Assembly: GCA_023823795.1 (NCBI GenBank)
Contig: CP085710.1
Coordinates: 4,800,001 to 4,864,000 of the forward strand
DNA from: Bacillus sp. F19
Lineage (GTDB): Bacteria > Bacillota > Bacilli > Bacillales > Bacillaceae
Length of the DNA: 64,000 nucleotides
Reading direction: 5' to 3'
Shown: positions 50,894-59,078 of the stretch, piece by piece
Layout: each line of letters begins with the position of its first letter
Numbering within the stretch: position 1 is the stretch's first letter
Program-made: the position numbers and the translations under genes
Notes under the pieces: generated by a model
Databases searched by the model: none
Told to the model about the DNA's origin: nothing
What the model saw: only the letters and a program-made list of their open reading frames with translations

Positions 50894-51151
50894 TTATTTT
50901 TCGGATTCTTTTTTCACTAGGTCAAAGACGTGCTGCCATGTTTGTTTATCGAAGACGTCTGTTGGCTTTCCATCACCGAGTACACCGTAGCCAATCATCG
51001 CACCGCTGATTGCCGCAATGGCCATGAAAAAAAGCAATAAAACAATGCGCAGCCAGATCGGAAATAGCCTGATTCTGATTTTGCTGCTGCTTATTTCTTC
51101 TGTTTTTTTCGTTTCTATCACTTCTTCACGAGACTGTTCGTTTGTACTCAC
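50894..51151 (-). CDS. EpuA-family small membrane protein (often named RNA polymerase subunit beta-associated)
   Basis: The 85-aa protein has a hydrophilic N-terminus (MSTNEQSREEVIETKKTEEI), a basic stretch RIRLFPIWLRI and one membrane helix LLLFFMAIAAISGAMIGYGV followed by LGDGKPTDVF and WQHVFDLVKK. The RLFPIWLR...GxMIGYGVLGDG pattern is that of EpuA. The database name refers to RNA polymerase, but it is a single-pass membrane protein of unknown role. It follows flhP by about 17 bases, probably in the same transcript. Confidence 0.75.
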   Translation of the reverse strand: MSTNEQSREEVIETKKTEEISSSKIRIRLFPIWLRIVLLLFFMAIAAISGAMIGYGVLGDGKPTDVFDKQTWQHVFDLVKKESEK

Positions 51152-51168
51152 TGTAAAAACCCCTTTGC

Positions 51169-51960
51169 TTATCTGACACTATTGATTAACCCGAGCATTT
51201 GATCACCCATGGTGATAGATTTTGAGTTTAATTGATAAGACCTCTGAGCTACCATCAGCTCGGTCATTTCTTTTGATAGATCGACATTTGACATTTCAAG
51301 TGCACCTTGCTGAACACCAATTTGATCACGGTTCAAAAACGTGACTGTGCTGTTTGGTGCGTTCTCATTTAAAGCGTACCGATTTCCGCCCTGTTTTTCA
51401 AGCATAGATTGCTGATTTACCCCAACTATTCCTAATTGAACGGACTGATTGCCCGGAACTGCCGTTAATCTACCATCAGGTGTTACCTTCAAATTTTCAA
51501 ACGCAGCATCAAAGAAAATCGGATTTTGATTTTCATCAAGTACAGCGTGGCCTTCAGATGTGACAAGCTGAAGCTGGCCATTCTCTGCTGGATTCAAATA
51601 TAGAGCCCCATCACGAGTATACTGCACCTCGCCGCCTGCTTCTACTTGCAGGTATTGGCCAGGCTTTGTCAGGGCAAGGTCAAGCTCCCTATCCGTCACC
51701 TTGATGCTGCCTTGGGTATACACGGTTTGTCCTGTTACCATCGCGCCGACTCCAGGCCGAACGCCAAGAGCTGTCGACCGCCCAGCAGGGTCGTCCTGAA
51801 GTCCGGCATTATTTACCTGCTGATTAAGGAGCTCCGAGAAGCCTGTTTGAGTGCGTTTGTAGCCTTGTGTATCAATGTTTGCCATGTTATTTCCGATCAG
51901 ATCCAGCTGTTTTTGCAGCTGACCTAATGTATTTGCAGCCGGAATCATCGAACGCAGCAT
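51169..51960 (-). CDS. flhP: Flagellar hook-basal body protein FlhP
   Basis: The 263-aa rod/hook family protein starts at MLRSMIPAANTLGQLQKQLD (51960; GGGGGA 8 bases upstream). The N-terminal basal-body motif is DLIGNNMANIDTQGYKRTQT and the C-terminal motif VDLSKEMTELMVAQRSYQLN, with a terminal GDQMLGLINSVR. FlhO and FlhP are FlgG-like rod proteins in Bacillus. It lies 16 bases after flhO. Confidence 0.92.
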   Translation of the reverse strand: MLRSMIPAANTLGQLQKQLDLIGNNMANIDTQGYKRTQTGFSELLNQQVNNAGLQDDPAGRSTALGVRPGVGAMVTGQTVYTQGSIKVTDRELDLALTKPGQYLQVEAGGEVQYTRDGALYLNPAENGQLQLVTSEGHAVLDENQNPIFFDAAFENLKVTPDGRLTAVPGNQSVQLGIVGVNQQSMLEKQGGNRYALNENAPNSTVTFLNRDQIGVQQGALEMSNVDLSKEMTELMVAQRSYQLNSKSITMGDQMLGLINSVR

Positions 51961-51976
51961 GCTGCTCATCCCCCTA

Positions 51977-52795
51977 TTATCTTACCCTGCCGATTTCATT
52001 CACGGCTTTATCCATACTTCTATCGTAAGCCTGCAGCACTTTTTGATTTGCTTCAAAAGCGCGGTAAGCTGTCATCATTTCTGTATACGTTTTGGAAACG
52101 TCGACATTTGAGCCTTCCACATAGCCTTGCTTTAGCTGGTAAGAAATTTCAGGATTATTGACCGCAGTCGGCAATCCATTTCCACCCTCTGTCCGGTAAA
52201 GACCATTTCCTTCTTTCATCAAGGTTCTTGTGTCACCAGCAAAGACAATTTCGATTTGAGCCTGTTCAACCCCGTCCACTCTAACCGTTCCGTCTGGTGT
52301 GATTTCGAATTGATCAGCAGCAATTGAAATGGGCTGGCCGTTTGTTCCTAAAACAGGGTTGTCTGCAAGGGTAAGCTCGCCATTTTCATTTCGTGTAAAT
52401 TGTCCATTACGTGTATAGCGCAATTCATTAGCTTGAGTCTGCACTGCAAAAAGCAAAGCACCTTTCGCATTCGTCTCCTCATTATAAGGAACAAGCTCTT
52501 CAACTAAGGCAACATCGCTTGAGAGACCTGTTTCACGAAGATCACCCTGAGTAAATTGGGGAATCATCTCTTGAAGATACACGCCGGTATTCAGCGTTCC
52601 GACAGTCTGCGTGGCAGGAGCAGAAACCTTGCTGCTTTCAACTCTTTTCAGCAGCATTTCCGGGAAGGCCTTTAGCGCTGCCTGATCCGATTTATATCCA
52701 GGTGTATTCGCATTGGCTATGTTATTTGACAGCATTTCTGTTCTTCGCTGCTGGGCAAGCATCCCTGCAGTCGCTGTATAAAAACCTCGCAGCAT
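51977..52795 (-). CDS. flhO: Flagellar hook-basal body protein FlhO
   Basis: The 272-aa FlgG/FlgF-like protein starts MLRGFYTATAGMLAQQRRTE. It has the N-terminal LSNNIANANTPGYKSDQAAL motif and the C-terminal VDVSKTYTEMMTAYRAFEAN, both needed for coiled-coil assembly in the rod. It pairs with flhP as in B. subtilis and lies downstream of mbl after a terminator. Confidence 0.92.
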   Translation of the reverse strand: MLRGFYTATAGMLAQQRRTEMLSNNIANANTPGYKSDQAALKAFPEMLLKRVESSKVSAPATQTVGTLNTGVYLQEMIPQFTQGDLRETGLSSDVALVEELVPYNEETNAKGALLFAVQTQANELRYTRNGQFTRNENGELTLADNPVLGTNGQPISIAADQFEITPDGTVRVDGVEQAQIEIVFAGDTRTLMKEGNGLYRTEGGNGLPTAVNNPEISYQLKQGYVEGSNVDVSKTYTEMMTAYRAFEANQKVLQAYDRSMDKAVNEIGRVR

Positions 52796-52942
52796 TCTTT
52801 CACCTCATAAGAGAGTCATTTTTCATTATATCTAACTATTTGGAACATCACCGTATAAATTTGTAAGCCTCATAAAAAATCGAAGGTACACTCTTAAAAT
52901 CGGCTTGATTGGCGAAAGGTTTATAGGAAATGAGAAAAAACA

Positions 52943-52975
52943 AAAAAACACCAGTCCAAAAACTGATGTTTTTCC
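52943..52975 (-). terminator. Intrinsic terminator of mbl
   Basis: AAACACCAGT pairs with ACTGATGTTT (one mismatch) around CCAAAA, with A-tracts giving a T-run on the minus strand, just after the mbl stop. Confidence 0.75.
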
Positions 52976-52981
52976 ATACTA

Positions 52982-53983
52982 TTATCCAAGCTTGCGTCTA
53001 TTAATGCGATCGACGTTATCAAGCATGATGCCTGTGCCGATTGCTACACAGTCCATTGGATTTTCTGCGATTAAGACAGGAACCTTTAATTCTTCTGCCA
53101 TCAGCTGATCCAGACCGTTCAGGAGGGCTCCGCCGCCAGTTAAGATGACGCCGCGGTCGATGATGTCCGCAGAGAGTTCAGGCGGTGTGCGCTCGAGTAC
53201 GCTTTTTGCAGTTTGAATGATGAGGGCTACTGATTCACGCAGTGCGCCTTCAACTTCTTCAGAATTAACAGTAATGGTACGGGGCAGGCCTGATACCATG
53301 TCTCTGCCGCGAATGGCAATTTCTTCGTTGCGTGCGCCTGGGAACACTGTCGCTACTTGCGTTTTAATATCCTCAGCCGTACGTTCACCAATTAAGAGCT
53401 TGTACTCTTTTTTGATGTAATTTAAGATTTCCATGTCGAACTTGTCCCCAGCCAACTTAATAGAAGAGGCGGTGACAATATCGCCCATTGAAAGGACTGC
53501 GACATCCGTCGTTCCACCGCCAATATCCACTACCATATTTCCGCTTGGCTGAAAAATGTCCATACCGGCACCAATTGCTGCGACCTTTGGTTCTTCTTCA
53601 AGATAAACGTATTTTCCGCCGCTTTTTTCAGCAGCTTCTTTGATGGCTTTTTGCTCAACAGAGGTGATATTCGTCGGACAGCAGATAAGCATCCGCGGTT
53701 TCGTGAATAAACCCTTTACATTTAATTTGTTGATAAAATGCTTGAGCATAGCTTCTGTTACTTCAAAATCAGCGATGACTCCGTCTTTTAAAGGACGAAT
53801 CGCAACAATATTCCCAGGAGTACGCCCTACCATTCTTCTTGCTTCTTCTCCAACAGCAAGAACCTTGCCCGTGTTCTTATTAAGTGCAACTACAGATGGC
53901 TCGTTTAAGACGATGCCTTTACCTTTTACGTGAATTAGTACATTTGCAGTACCAAGGTCAATTCCTATATCCCTTGCAAACAT
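52982..53983 (-). CDS. mbl: MreB-like cell-shape actin homologue Mbl
   Basis: Starting at MFARDIGIDLGTANVLIHVK (53983) the protein is 333 aa, the length of B. subtilis Mbl, and almost identical in its readable motifs: phosphate-1 DLGTAN, PRMLICCPTNITSVEQ, VVDIGGGTTDVAVLSMGD, and TGGGALLNGLDQL. It polymerises under the membrane and guides lateral wall synthesis. The ribosome binding site GGAGG is 11 bases upstream; an ATG three codons before would be too close to it. It is downstream of spoIIID, as in B. subtilis. Confidence 0.96.
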   Translation of the reverse strand: MFARDIGIDLGTANVLIHVKGKGIVLNEPSVVALNKNTGKVLAVGEEARRMVGRTPGNIVAIRPLKDGVIADFEVTEAMLKHFINKLNVKGLFTKPRMLICCPTNITSVEQKAIKEAAEKSGGKYVYLEEEPKVAAIGAGMDIFQPSGNMVVDIGGGTTDVAVLSMGDIVTASSIKLAGDKFDMEILNYIKKEYKLLIGERTAEDIKTQVATVFPGARNEEIAIRGRDMVSGLPRTITVNSEEVEGALRESVALIIQTAKSVLERTPPELSADIIDRGVILTGGGALLNGLDQLMAEELKVPVLIAENPMDCVAIGTGIMLDNVDRINRRKLG

Positions 53984-54132
53984 TCTTACCATATCCTCCT
54001 TGCAATCTGATCCCGGCAATTCCTACTTTGTGCCCTAATTTCATATTGTATCATAAATCACTAAAAAAAGTATGAATTTGTAAAATTTCATGTTGGGATT
54101 TGTCGAAATTGCAAGAAAGACAGGTAATTTCT

Positions 54133-54408
54133 TTATTTTACTGGTTCTTCCTGAAGGATATCCTCCTTCCGATACTTAAGCTTCGTTGCTTCCCCGCCTC
54201 TTAAATGGCGTATCGATTTATGATAATCAAGGATTTCTTTCACTTCAATCGCAAGCTCTGGATTAATTTCAGGCAGTCTTTCAGTCAAATCTTTATGGAC
54301 AGTACTTTTAGAAACGCCAAATTCCTTCGCAATCACGCGAACAGTTTTCCTCGTCTCCACGATATACTTTCCAATCTTGATAGTACGTTCTTTGATGTAA
54401 TCGTGCAC
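54133..54408 (-). CDS. spoIIID: Sporulation transcription factor SpoIIID
   Basis: The 91-aa protein starts MHDYIKERTIKIGKYIVETR, with the helix-turn-helix VRVIAKEFGVSKSTVHKDL and the basic C-terminal helix KSIRHLRGGEATKLKYR. It is the mother-cell regulator that acts after SigE and before SigK. It is highly conserved, which supports an endospore-forming host. A SigE promoter is expected upstream, but I could not fix it with confidence. Confidence 0.96.
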   Translation of the reverse strand: MHDYIKERTIKIGKYIVETRKTVRVIAKEFGVSKSTVHKDLTERLPEINPELAIEVKEILDYHKSIRHLRGGEATKLKYRKEDILQEEPVK

Positions 54409-54813
54409 ACCACTCGACCTCCCTAAAATGGATGTGAGAAGTGTGAAATGAGACTCGCATACTTAGTTACAGCAGCTATTTTCCGCTTAGCTGAATGTAT
54501 AATAGCACCATTGCTGCGTTTACGAAAAATATTCACGATCCCTCACCTCATACACTCTCTTTGTTAGGTTTGTAACATTTTATTAGCTTGGGTGAAGATA
54601 TATGCTAAAAAGTCAAGAGGGACAAGGGATTTGTGCGAATTTTTTTATAAATTGCGGTTTTAGAGGCAGAAAATCGGGTTATTGCATCCAAAAATATGTG
54701 GAAAGAAATGAACTTTGGAGAAATTTAAACCAATTAGAATGTTTCATTGCTTTCGTTATTTCCCGAGAAATTTGTCGATTCAGGCCAGGGCACTGAACGT
54801 AAAACAAAAAAAA
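54409..54813. other. Intergenic region between spoIIID and spoIIQ
   Basis: These 400 bases hold the spoIIID upstream region. A short plus-strand open frame at 54602-54796 has only a weak GGGTGA upstream, contains many Cys/Arg and has no homologous feel; I do not call it. TATACATT at about 54494-54501 (minus strand) resembles a SigE -10, but its -35 is not convincing. Confidence 0.3.
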
Positions 54814-54838
54814 TAGTCTATCCCTATTGGATAGACAA
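54814..54838 (-). terminator. Intrinsic terminator of spoIIQ
   Basis: GTCTATCC pairs perfectly with GGATAGAC around 5 bases, with a T7 run on the minus strand, 19 bases after the spoIIQ stop. Confidence 0.85.
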
Positions 54839-54856
54839 TCTATATGTTGTAGCTTA

Positions 54857-55813
54857 TTAAGCGTTTTTTGTGCTGATTGAAGCTTCAGATTGGTCTTGTG
54901 AATTCCCTTTTTCTGATCCTTCTTTACCAGCGTCTTCTTTTTCTTTTTCTTCTTCAGCACCTTTTTTGTCTTCAGTGCCTTTTTCAGCGTCTTCTTTTTC
55001 TTTTTCTTGTTCAGTGCCTTTTTCTTCTTCAGCACCTTTTTCTTCTTCAGCGCCTTTTTCTTCGCCTTCAATACCTTCTTCTTCTTTAACTGGCTGTTCT
55101 TTTACAGGCTTAGCTTCTTTTTCAACATTCACGTCGTTTAAAGAAGTAAGTGGTTTGTCCATGAAGTCTAATGGATTGACTGCAACGCCATCTTTGCGGA
55201 TTTCAAAGTGTACATGTACGCCATCTTCTTCTTGGATCAGGCTTTTTCCGGCTTGTCCGATGATTTCGTTTTGCTCAACTTCGTCACCAGCTGCAACCAT
55301 CATGCTTGCTAAAGATTGGTAAACAGTTGTCACGCCATCTTTGTGCTCGATTTCAATGACATTTCCAAGTAATGGATCTTTTTCAGCTTTCGTAACAGTT
55401 CCGCTTAGTGAAGCTGCAACTTCGAATTCCTTGCCATCTTCTTTTGCCAAGTCAATTCCTTTGCTAGGCTCGTACGTATTATTATAGGAAACGAGTGCTG
55501 CTTCTTGCTCTGCTGCTGTTGCATCTTTTTCATAGAACTTACGGATAACTGATACTGCGTCTGAATCAGCTGCCGGCATTGCGAAATTTTCTACAGCTGA
55601 GTTCACTTCTTGAGTCGGCTCATCTTGATAAGATGTTCCTTGGTCAATCGGATCATTTGCTGAATCTCCATTGCCTAAAGCCTGATACCATAACACGGCT
55701 GTCAAAATCAATGCTGCACTTACTAAGTAGATTGCTGGGAATACCCAACGCTTTCTGAAGAATTGTTGCATTTTCGAGTTTTGAGAAGTACGTTTAGTTT
55801 CTTCCTCTCTCAT
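54857..55813 (-). CDS. spoIIQ: SpoIIQ, forespore LytM-domain protein, with long Lys/Glu tail
   Basis: The 318-aa forespore membrane protein has a helix at about 24-43, a linker, and an M23/LytM domain at about 117-217. The first metal site reads SKGID (Ser instead of His), the later YQSL also lacks the His, while HVHFE is kept, so it is non-catalytic like known SpoIIQ. It binds SpoIIIAH across the septum. Residues 231-318 are a highly charged repetitive tail (EEEKGAEEEKGTEQEKEKED and similar) longer than in B. subtilis; its DNA is repetitive too. A candidate SigF promoter lies 20-50 bases upstream. Confidence 0.9.
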   Translation of the reverse strand: MREEETKRTSQNSKMQQFFRKRWVFPAIYLVSAALILTAVLWYQALGNGDSANDPIDQGTSYQDEPTQEVNSAVENFAMPAADSDAVSVIRKFYEKDATAAEQEAALVSYNNTYEPSKGIDLAKEDGKEFEVAASLSGTVTKAEKDPLLGNVIEIEHKDGVTTVYQSLASMMVAAGDEVEQNEIIGQAGKSLIQEEDGVHVHFEIRKDGVAVNPLDFMDKPLTSLNDVNVEKEAKPVKEQPVKEEEGIEGEEKGAEEEKGAEEEKGTEQEKEKEDAEKGTEDKKGAEEEKEKEDAGKEGSEKGNSQDQSEASISTKNA

Positions 55814-55833
55814 TCTATCATCACCTCAGCAAT

Positions 55834-55863
55834 CATTCTGAACAAAATTCTGAAAATATATAC
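55834..55863 (-). promoter_or_regulatory. Candidate SigF promoter of spoIIQ
   Basis: On the minus strand GTATA (55863-55859) is followed after exactly 15 bases by GTTCAGAATG (55843-55834). The -35 fits the SigF consensus; the -10 fits only in part. SigF control of spoIIQ is known from B. subtilis. Confidence 0.35.
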
Positions 55864-55988
55864 ACCTCTCTCAAAAAAAGTTAAAAACTTATTTTCTGCT
55901 TCCCTTTATAAAATTATGTATGGATTCTAAAATTTTTATTTCAGTCGTGGTATACTATGTTCCATCAGCAACCTGAAGGAGCACGAAA

Positions 55989-56417
55989 ATGAAGAAACCT
56001 TTCCTTAAATGGATGCTGACTCTGGCACCCATCCTTTATATGATTCTCATATGGATTCTATCAAGCTTGCCGGCAGATGCAATTATCAACACGCCTTTTT
56101 CATTTGACCACTTAATGAAGGAATCGCTTCACTTGATTGAATTCGGCATACTCTATTGGCTGTTGGCTTTGGCGTTTGCGGCTCATCAAAGCTGGACCAT
56201 GAAAGCAAGTATCCTTGCAGCCATCGTATCTATTCTATATGGGGCAACAGATGAAATTCATCAATCCTTTGTTCCGTACCGGTCTGCTGCAGTCATTGAT
56301 TTAGTTAAGGATACTATTGGCGTCCTTGTATCTTTTTATATTATGAAGGTGACGTATTTTGCAAAACGCCATTCTTTTATAACTTCTAGTTTTCAAAAGT
56401 TAAATGATGCGGAGTGA
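55989..56417 (+). CDS. VanZ family membrane protein
   Basis: The 142-aa protein has four membrane helices and the VanZ features SSLPADAI, the first-half KESLHLIEFGILYWLLAL (conserved H-x-x-E-F-x-x-L) and GATDEIHQSFVPYRSAAVID with LVKDTIGVL. VanZ proteins are linked with resistance to lipoglycopeptides and with other envelope functions; the molecular role is unclear. The start has GAAGGAG upstream. It forms a two-gene plus-strand unit with the acetyltransferase 6 bases downstream. Confidence 0.88.
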   Translation: MKKPFLKWMLTLAPILYMILIWILSSLPADAIINTPFSFDHLMKESLHLIEFGILYWLLALAFAAHQSWTMKASILAAIVSILYGATDEIHQSFVPYRSAAVIDLVKDTIGVLVSFYIMKVTYFAKRHSFITSSFQKLNDAE

Positions 56418-56423
56418 TCAGCT

Positions 56424-56921
56424 ATGAGTTTACCTATTCGAAAAGCCATGATTGGCGACCTGCCTGCCATCGTTGAGATCTACAACTCTACGATTGAAAG
56501 CAGAGCCGTTACGGCAGACTTAACCCCTGTTGCCGTTGAAGACCGCGCGGGCTGGTTTCATCAGCACACAAATCAGCGTCCGCTTTGGGTCATGGAGGAC
56601 GGAGATCTAATTGTTGCCTGGCTGAGCTTTGAATCCTTCTACGGCAGAGCTGCCTACCAATATACAGCAGAGGTCAGCATTTATATTGATCAGAACGTGC
56701 GCGGCAAAGGAATCGGCACCACGTTCATGCAGGCGGCGATTGATGCTTGCCCTAAGCTCGGCATTAAAACGCTGCTTGGCTTTGTCTTTGGCCACAACGA
56801 AGCAAGTTTGCGCCTTTTTAAACGCTTCGGCTTTGAGCAGTGGGCGAACATGCCTGGTGTCGCTGAGCTTGATGGGATTGAACGTGATTTGGTGATTGTC
56901 GGGAAAAGAGTAGCAGAATAA
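56424..56921 (+). CDS. GNAT acetyltransferase, phosphinothricin acetyltransferase-like
   Basis: The 165-aa GNAT enzyme starts MSLPIRKAMIGDLPAIVEIY and has NSTIESRAVTADLTPVAVED, FYGRAAYQYTAEVSIYIDQN, the acetyl-CoA motif RGKGIGTTFMQAAID and FGHNEASLRLFKRFGFEQW. These match the phosphinothricin/methionine-sulfoximine N-acetyltransferase group (YwnH and relatives). It may detoxify amino-acid analogues or metabolise methionine sulfone-like compounds. Confidence 0.85.
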   Translation: MSLPIRKAMIGDLPAIVEIYNSTIESRAVTADLTPVAVEDRAGWFHQHTNQRPLWVMEDGDLIVAWLSFESFYGRAAYQYTAEVSIYIDQNVRGKGIGTTFMQAAIDACPKLGIKTLLGFVFGHNEASLRLFKRFGFEQWANMPGVAELDGIERDLVIVGKRVAE

Positions 56922-56925
56922 CGCA

Positions 56926-56960
56926 AAAACGAGCTTCGGCGACTTCAAGCTCGTTTTTTT
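56926..56960 (+). terminator. Intrinsic terminator of the VanZ-GNAT unit
   Basis: AAAACGAGCTT pairs perfectly with AAGCTCGTTTT around 10 bases and is followed by T-rich DNA; it starts 4 bases after the stop. Confidence 0.9.
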
Positions 56961-57005
56961 GCTGCTCCAATCCGTTTATTTTAATGGTGTTTACCGACAA
57001 TTGCT

Positions 57006-57122
57006 GATTTACTTTCCAAAAGAAGACTTTTACTTTCCAAAATGCCATTCTTACTGGCGAAAATCGGTAAAATACTTTTCAATTTGAAAGAAACACTTCC
57101 CTTTTTCCAATCATTTCCTAAA
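57006..57122. repeat. Single copy of the 21-bp-module repeat core
   Basis: Starting GATTTACTTTCCAAAAG, the segment carries ACT at the same 21-base spacing five times (TTTACTTTCC, TTTACTTTCCAAAATGCC, CTTACTGGCG, ATACTTTTC, ACACTTCCC) and ends CCCTTTTTCCAATCATTTCC. It matches the array cores at 49.4-50.3 kb but is more diverged and lacks the spacer half. It lies between the convergent GNAT and spoIID transcripts. Confidence 0.75.
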
Positions 57123-57129
57123 CCAGGAT

Positions 57130-57164
57130 ACAAAAAAGCGCAGGCAAAAATCCCCTGCGCTCTC
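57130..57164 (-). terminator. Intrinsic terminator of spoIID
   Basis: AGCGCAGG pairs perfectly with CCTGCGCT around 9 bases; a T6 run follows on the minus strand. Confidence 0.85.
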
Positions 57165-57167
57165 CTT

Positions 57168-58187
57168 TTAATTCCTAGCCGTAAACTGCGTCACAAACGG
57201 CTCAACATTCGCCACTTGTGCTCCCTGGTAGTAGTAGCTGACAATGTCTTTGTATTTTTTTCCGTCCTGTGCCATGAAATTGGCTCCGTATTGGCTCATG
57301 CCGACACCGTGGCCGAAGCCTTTTGTGGTGATGAGGACTTGATCGCCTTTAAGCTGCCATGTGAAGTCGCTTGAGCGGAGGCCCAGCTTTTCACGGATTT
57401 CTCGGCCATTTAGTTTTTTCCCGTTGATATCGACTTGGGCCACTCGTTTGCCTGAGGTTCGTTCAATGACTTTCCCTACTTCGCCGTCTGAATCGAGCTT
57501 CACTCCAAGTTTTTTCTCGAAATCGCTCACTTTGATGGCCATTTGGTCATAGTATTTCGGTGACTTTTCGTCCCATGGACTTTCCACGCTCTTTAAATAA
57601 GGCAGGGATGCTGCCCAATAGTCTTCGGAGTTTTCGGTGTATCCGTTGCTGGTTGAGAAAAAGGAGGCTTCGATTGGTTTGTTTTCATATGTTAAGATTT
57701 GACCTTGTGTAGTGGCGACTGCATTGTACACCTTTTTGATTTTCCAATCATAATCCTTGCCCCATTGCCTTTTCAGCTCTGCATCACTTTTGAAAACCTG
57801 ATGAGCTGTCGTGTCACTGACTACTGCACCTGTTGGAACACTTATGGTTTGTTCGCTCATTAATTGCTTTACAATATAAGTCCGGGCTGCCAGTGCCTGG
57901 GCTTTCAGCGCTTCGTCTTCAAAATCGGCAGGCATTTCTGAGGCAACGACACCAATGACGTATTCTTCTAATGGAATGTTCTCGATTTTTTCCGCACCGC
58001 TGCGATAGACCGGTACATCAATAATTGATTTGGCAAGCATGACTTGTTCATCCTTTTTGGCTTGAAGGTCTTCTGATAGTTCACCTTTGGTCTGGTTCAT
58101 AAAAGGTGCGACTAACAATGTCGGGATCATTAATATGATGAGAAATAATCCGGCAAGAACTAAAAGTATTGGTTTCAAAGATTTCAT
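57168..58187 (-). CDS. spoIID: Stage II sporulation protein D (SpoIID), lytic transglycosylase
   Basis: The 339-aa protein has an N-terminal membrane anchor (about residues 6-28). The SpoIID domain begins [20 protein letters not shown] and includes [15 protein letters not shown] and the C-terminal [20 protein letters not shown] with [12 protein letters not shown]. The Glu of ASEMP is the catalytic acid. It cleaves septal peptidoglycan glycan strands during engulfment together with SpoIIM and SpoIIP and prefers denuded glycans. Location near murAA is as in B. subtilis. Confidence 0.94.
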   Translation of the reverse strand: MKSLKPILLVLAGLFLIILMIPTLLVAPFMNQTKGELSEDLQAKKDEQVMLAKSIIDVPVYRSGAEKIENIPLEEYVIGVVASEMPADFEDEALKAQALAARTYIVKQLMSEQTISVPTGAVVSDTTAHQVFKSDAELKRQWGKDYDWKIKKVYNAVATTQGQILTYENKPIEASFFSTSNGYTENSEDYWAASLPYLKSVESPWDEKSPKYYDQMAIKVSDFEKKLGVKLDSDGEVGKVIERTSGKRVAQVDINGKKLNGREIREKLGLRSSDFTWQLKGDQVLITTKGFGHGVGMSQYGANFMAQDGKKYKDIVSYYYQGAQVANVEPFVTQFTARN

Positions 58188-58311
58188 CTAAGAGCCTCCA
58201 TATCCGATATGTCGTTTACCGTCTCTACTCAATACTATGGAGGCGGACAACCATTTATGACTGAAAAGCTCTTAAATCTGAAGAATTCCCTTTTGCTTCC
58301 ACTGTCTATTT

Positions 58312-58749
58312 CTACATTTTCCGCCGATTTCCTTCGACAATTTGCACGTGTTTTGAATAAGCTAAAATAATTTTTATTAAAATGATTCCTGCTAATGCCC
58401 CTGTCAGGTCGTAAATCATATCCACAATCCTGCCGCTGCGCATAGCATATAGCTGAAGGATTTCTGAGGATACGGCGAGAAATACTGCCCATAAAATCGC
58501 TGTACGCATCCGGTACATATAAGTCATGATAAGCGTAAAAAAGCAAAAGAAAAAGGCGTGCCCAATTTTTGTGACAACATAAAACTTACTGTGCAGGGCT
58601 ATATCATGATAGAGAAACAAGTCGGAAAAATCGGGGTCTCTCCGAATGGTAAGACCGATATAATCTCCCGTCAGCAAAGACAGTAAATCACTCGTAAACG
58701 AGAACAATGAAAATGCGATAATCAAAAATAAAGCCGTTAAGAATTTCAT
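58312..58749 (-). CDS. VanZ family membrane protein
   Basis: From ATG 58749 (AAGGAGG 5-6 bases upstream) the protein is 145 aa with four helices: MKFLTALFLIIAFSLFSFTS, then KIGHAFFFCFFTLIMTYMYR, AILWAVFLAVSSEILQLYAM and RSGRIVDMIYDLTGALAGII. H-x3-F and SSEILQL...R.VD...D..GA are VanZ-like. It lies 124 bases upstream of spoIID on the same strand and is the second VanZ-type gene within 3 kb. No function can be assigned beyond the family. Confidence 0.82.
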   Translation of the reverse strand: MKFLTALFLIIAFSLFSFTSDLLSLLTGDYIGLTIRRDPDFSDLFLYHDIALHSKFYVVTKIGHAFFFCFFTLIMTYMYRMRTAILWAVFLAVSSEILQLYAMRSGRIVDMIYDLTGALAGIILIKIILAYSKHVQIVEGNRRKM

Positions 58750-58869
58750 GAAAACCCTCCTTCGCATTCATCGTCGTCCATTGCTGGGTATTTTATGCAA
58801 AAAACATGATATCTGATGTATAAATCATAGTAGAAACAGCAACACTAATAAAGTATTTTTCTTTTGAAA

Positions 58870-58988
58870 CGAAAAGCGGAAACGCACGTTTAGCTCAGGC
58901 ATGACAGATAAGAATCCGGCAGAAAAGTCCGGGTTTGACTTTTTTGCCGGATTTGTTCTGGCCGAGGAGTTGGGCGCTTCCGCTTGCC
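58870..58988 (+). repeat. Structured interspersed repeat, copy 2 (long palindrome)
   Basis: The ends pair: AAGCGGAA-A-CGC at 58874-58885 with GCG-C-TTCCGCTT at 58974-58985, eleven of twelve positions. Inside, AATCCGGCAGAAAAGTC (58913-58929) pairs with GACTTTTTTGCCGGATT (58937-58953), 17 positions with one G-T wobble, around a 7-base loop. The parts CGTTTAGCTC and GACAGATAAG connect it with the shorter copy at 41.3 kb. The shape, about 110 bases with nested stems and no gene, recalls the palindromic bcr-type repeats of Bacillus. It lies in the 330-base gap between the VanZ gene and murA and could also act as a terminator. Confidence 0.75.
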
Positions 58989-59030
58989 ATCAATGCGCAA
59001 AATCTAAATACTTTCCTAAAACTAATATAA

Positions 59031-59065
59031 AAAGAAGCTGGAATCCGAGGACTCCAACTTCTTTA
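59031..59065 (-). terminator. Intrinsic terminator of murA
   Basis: AAGAAGCTGGAATCC pairs with GGACTCCAACTTCTT (two mismatches) around four bases, with a T-rich run on the minus strand, just after the murA stop. Confidence 0.75.
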
Positions 59066-59078
59066 GATGTACGTATGT

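Noticed and set aside
54602-54796. 64-aa plus-strand gene between spoIIID and spoIIQ
   Set aside because: Weak upstream site, no recognisable features, and it overlaps the probable spoIIQ end region; not enough support.
54870-55322. Ser/Phe-rich 150-aa plus-strand protein
   Set aside because: It is the complementary strand of the repetitive Lys/Glu tail of SpoIIQ.
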